The notes beneath the pieces were generated by a model. The model was not told where the DNA came from and searched no databases. It saw only the letters and a program-made list of their open reading frames with translations. Source: Roseiflexus sp. (GTDB taxonomy: Bacteria > Chloroflexota > Chloroflexia > Chloroflexales > Roseiflexaceae). From it: 40,932 bases of DNA. The stretch's first letter is position 1. Every line of letters starts with the position of its first letter. This document shows positions 39,663 through 40,932 of the stretch, piece after piece. The stretch covers positions 1 to 40,932 of the forward strand of contig JANXAL010000010.1 in the NCBI GenBank assembly GCA_025062325.1, given 5' to 3'. The translations under genes were made by a program, and so were the position numbers.

Positions 39663-39714
39663 AGAGCAGTTTCCCTCCGGGTATCACTTCTCATGAACAT
39701 AGCTGGCGATAGAA

Positions 39715-39754
39715 CACGGATTCGGACGGATCGAGACGGATGTAGACGGATCAG
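39715..39754. repeat. Four 10-bp phased repeats upstream of a lipoprotein
   Basis: CACGGATTCG, GACGGATCGA, GACGGATGTA and GACGGATCAG stand head to tail, so ACGGAT comes every 10 bases on one face of the helix. They lie 53-92 bases upstream of the minus-strand start at 39662, where a regulator could bind. Confidence 0.65.
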
Positions 39755-39834
39755 GCGATACGCGATTTATATCATGATGTTCATTTCTTCCCTCGCGTCT
39801 TCGCACTGTCACAGCAGCTTTTCAGGGCAACCCT

Positions 39835-40368
39835 CTACATATGCTGCCCGCGTCTCCGGTGCAACAACAGAAAGGCCAGCAACCCCAGCAGACCGCCGAT
39901 TTTGAGCAGTTTGAACAAGGCGTCAAGCAGCGCAAGACCGCCCATCAGCGCGATAAAGCCGCCGAACCCCATCACAACGGTTGATGGCAGCCAGATCATC
40001 CAGGAGTCGATCATCGCTGACTGCGGCGTTTGCGGATCATACAGCACCTCGACCGTATCACCGACACGGTAGGCGGGCGGGTTGCTGCCTGTGCTGTCCT
40101 CAAAGCGTATGACCTCGCCGTTCGCCGTGCGAAACTCCACCACTGCATAGAAGAGTGTGCTTCGTTCCCCATTGTTCCGGGTTTGCGTGCGAGGAACAAC
40201 TTCCACTACAGCGCCCTGCGCCTTGACCATTGCGGCGACCTGATTCTGCGTATGCGTGCGCCACAACTGCCCCAGGTACAGAACGCCCAAGCCGATCGCC
40301 AGCGCCATGAGACCCGACACGAATGCTGAAAAAGGATTCCAGTGGCGCACGTGCAGTTGCATGTCCAT
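39835..40368 (-). CDS. DUF3592 membrane protein
   Basis: 177 residues from ATG 40368. TM 1 (about 13-33, FVSGLMALAIGLGVLYLGQL), an outside domain with FYAVVEFRTANGEVIRFEDS and YRVGDTVEVLYDPQTPQSAM, then TM 2 and TM 3 (MIWLPSTVVMGFGGFIALMG, KLLKIGGLLGLLAFLLL). The strand pattern 'vveF.t..G....f......p..y.vGd.v.V.YdP..p..a.i' is that of DUF3592. Its role is not established. AAGGAGGAG lies upstream. Confidence 0.85.
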   Translation of the reverse strand: MDMQLHVRHWNPFSAFVSGLMALAIGLGVLYLGQLWRTHTQNQVAAMVKAQGAVVEVVPRTQTRNNGERSTLFYAVVEFRTANGEVIRFEDSTGSNPPAYRVGDTVEVLYDPQTPQSAMIDSWMIWLPSTVVMGFGGFIALMGGLALLDALFKLLKIGGLLGLLAFLLLHRRRGQHM

Positions 40369-40512
40369 AGGTGTGCTTGCTCCTCCTTGCGTGTGTGATC
40401 GTCCGACAGTGACAGGCAATTGCCGGAGATGAGGGAGAGACGCCGATAGTAGCGTCTCTCGACTTGTATACCGTTGCAACGAATATTGGGTTACGCCGTC
40501 TCATCAGGCGGC

Positions 40513-40932
40513 TCAGAACTCCCACCAGACCCAGTGGTACGACGTGGCGGGCGTCGGGCGCGGCGGCATCGGCTGTCCTGGTCTTGGCAGTTTGTCGTTC
40601 TCAGGATTGGCGCTGACACTGCGCGCGTAGATGTATGCAGGCCTGCCCGCATTTAACTGAAACGCTGTATTGATCCAGGCCTGCGCGATCGTTTGCTGCG
40701 CCCATGGAAACGAAAACTCGATGCCAAAGAATCGGATTGAGGGAATGCGCATGTTGTCCACCAACCGACCGCCGAATGCCACGTCTCTCATATCGCTGTT
40801 GAAGCCAAGCAGCATATGCGCACCCTGGAATGCGTTGAACCACTGGCGGATCGGTTCACTTCTAGGCTCAAAGCCCTGAACCCGCAGCGTCTGGCACGAA
40901 GCGAAACCAACCCAGCGCAACGTCTGGAAACG
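40513..40932 (-). CDS. DUF6345-like protein, C-terminal part (start outside window)
   Basis: The frame is open to the end of the window, so the N-terminal part is missing. Visible are LRWVGFASCQTLRV, then WFNAFQGAHMLLGFNSDM, GGRLVDNMR, TIAQAWINTAFQLNAGRPAY and IYARSV. This fits the DUF6345 pattern, in which 'DaCq.L' and 'fqGaHmilGf' are conserved, and the Cys and His recall caspase/gingipain-type peptidase sites. The family assignment is from pattern memory and is moderate. A TTG at 40920 is not a real start. Confidence 0.6.
   Translation of the reverse strand, partial: RFQTLRWVGFASCQTLRVQGFEPRSEPIRQWFNAFQGAHMLLGFNSDMRDVAFGGRLVDNMRIPSIRFFGIEFSFPWAQQTIAQAWINTAFQLNAGRPAYIYARSVSANPENDKLPRPGQPMPPRPTPATSYHWVWWEF

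Overview
The window looks like chromosomal DNA of a filamentous anoxygenic phototroph of the Chloroflexota, most like Roseiflexus. This is inferred from the protein families, the GC-rich codon use, the Pro/Thr-linker lipoproteins and the zinc-ribbon/Ser-Thr-kinase/FHA genes. No rRNA or marker gene is present to prove it.

Layout. (1) 1-1839: end of a CRISPR adaptation operon, cas1 (cut by the window edge), cas2 and cas4; no array is visible. (2) 1858-5361: a coiled-coil membrane protein, a DUF2007 protein, a decayed M19 dipeptidase, a sugar nucleotidyltransferase, then 880 bases without a gene holding a 23-bp tandem array, a candidate small element and copy A of a dispersed palindromic repeat. 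(3) 5362-10914: secreted glycoside hydrolase, MaoC-Pta fusion, small membrane protein, MFS permease and a DUF45 metalloprotease-like protein. (4) 10927-19874: between tRNA-Cys and tRNA-His, each with a near-consensus promoter, lie a set of zinc-ribbon proteins, a membrane-anchored Ser/Thr kinase, a 23S rRNA uracil methyltransferase and a zinc-ribbon/double-FHA/ABC-2 transporter fusion. (5) 20295-27311, minus strand: UPF0173 hydrolase, 2-hydroxyacid dehydrogenase, GH29 fucosidase, an ATGA-coupled small protein and a sugar-binding lipoprotein, preceded by a PIG-L deacetylase and a double-CXXC thioredoxin-like protein. (6) 27394-32665: decayed reading frames, an MFS exporter, an SGNH hydrolase, a DegT/DnrJ pseudogene behind a hairpin that buries its ribosome binding site, and a Memo-family protein. 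(7) 32975-40932: an SH3 lipoprotein, a sulfide-oxidation operon (DUF1641, sulfide:quinone oxidoreductase, persulfide dioxygenase-rhodanese) with a divergent LysR regulator, a LppX-like lipoprotein, a DUF3592 protein and the end of a DUF6345 protein.

Working together. The operon at 33765-37135 reads as sulfide to persulfide to sulfite/thiosulfate. The kinase and the FHA-ABC protein would form a phosphothreonine-controlled transport module. The fucosidase group looks like capture and breakdown of fucosylated glycans.

The intergenic regions are unusually rich in repeats: MITE-like elements, G-rich TTAGGGG tracts that touch or supply start and stop codons, GAGGCAAGAGGC/ATTCGCTTCCCC blocks and long palindromes. 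Several gene remnants lie among them (M19, HicB-like, DegT, and three unidentified). No complete undescribed defence system is visible; the best leads are the kinase/FHA/zinc-ribbon cluster and the repeat families at gene borders.
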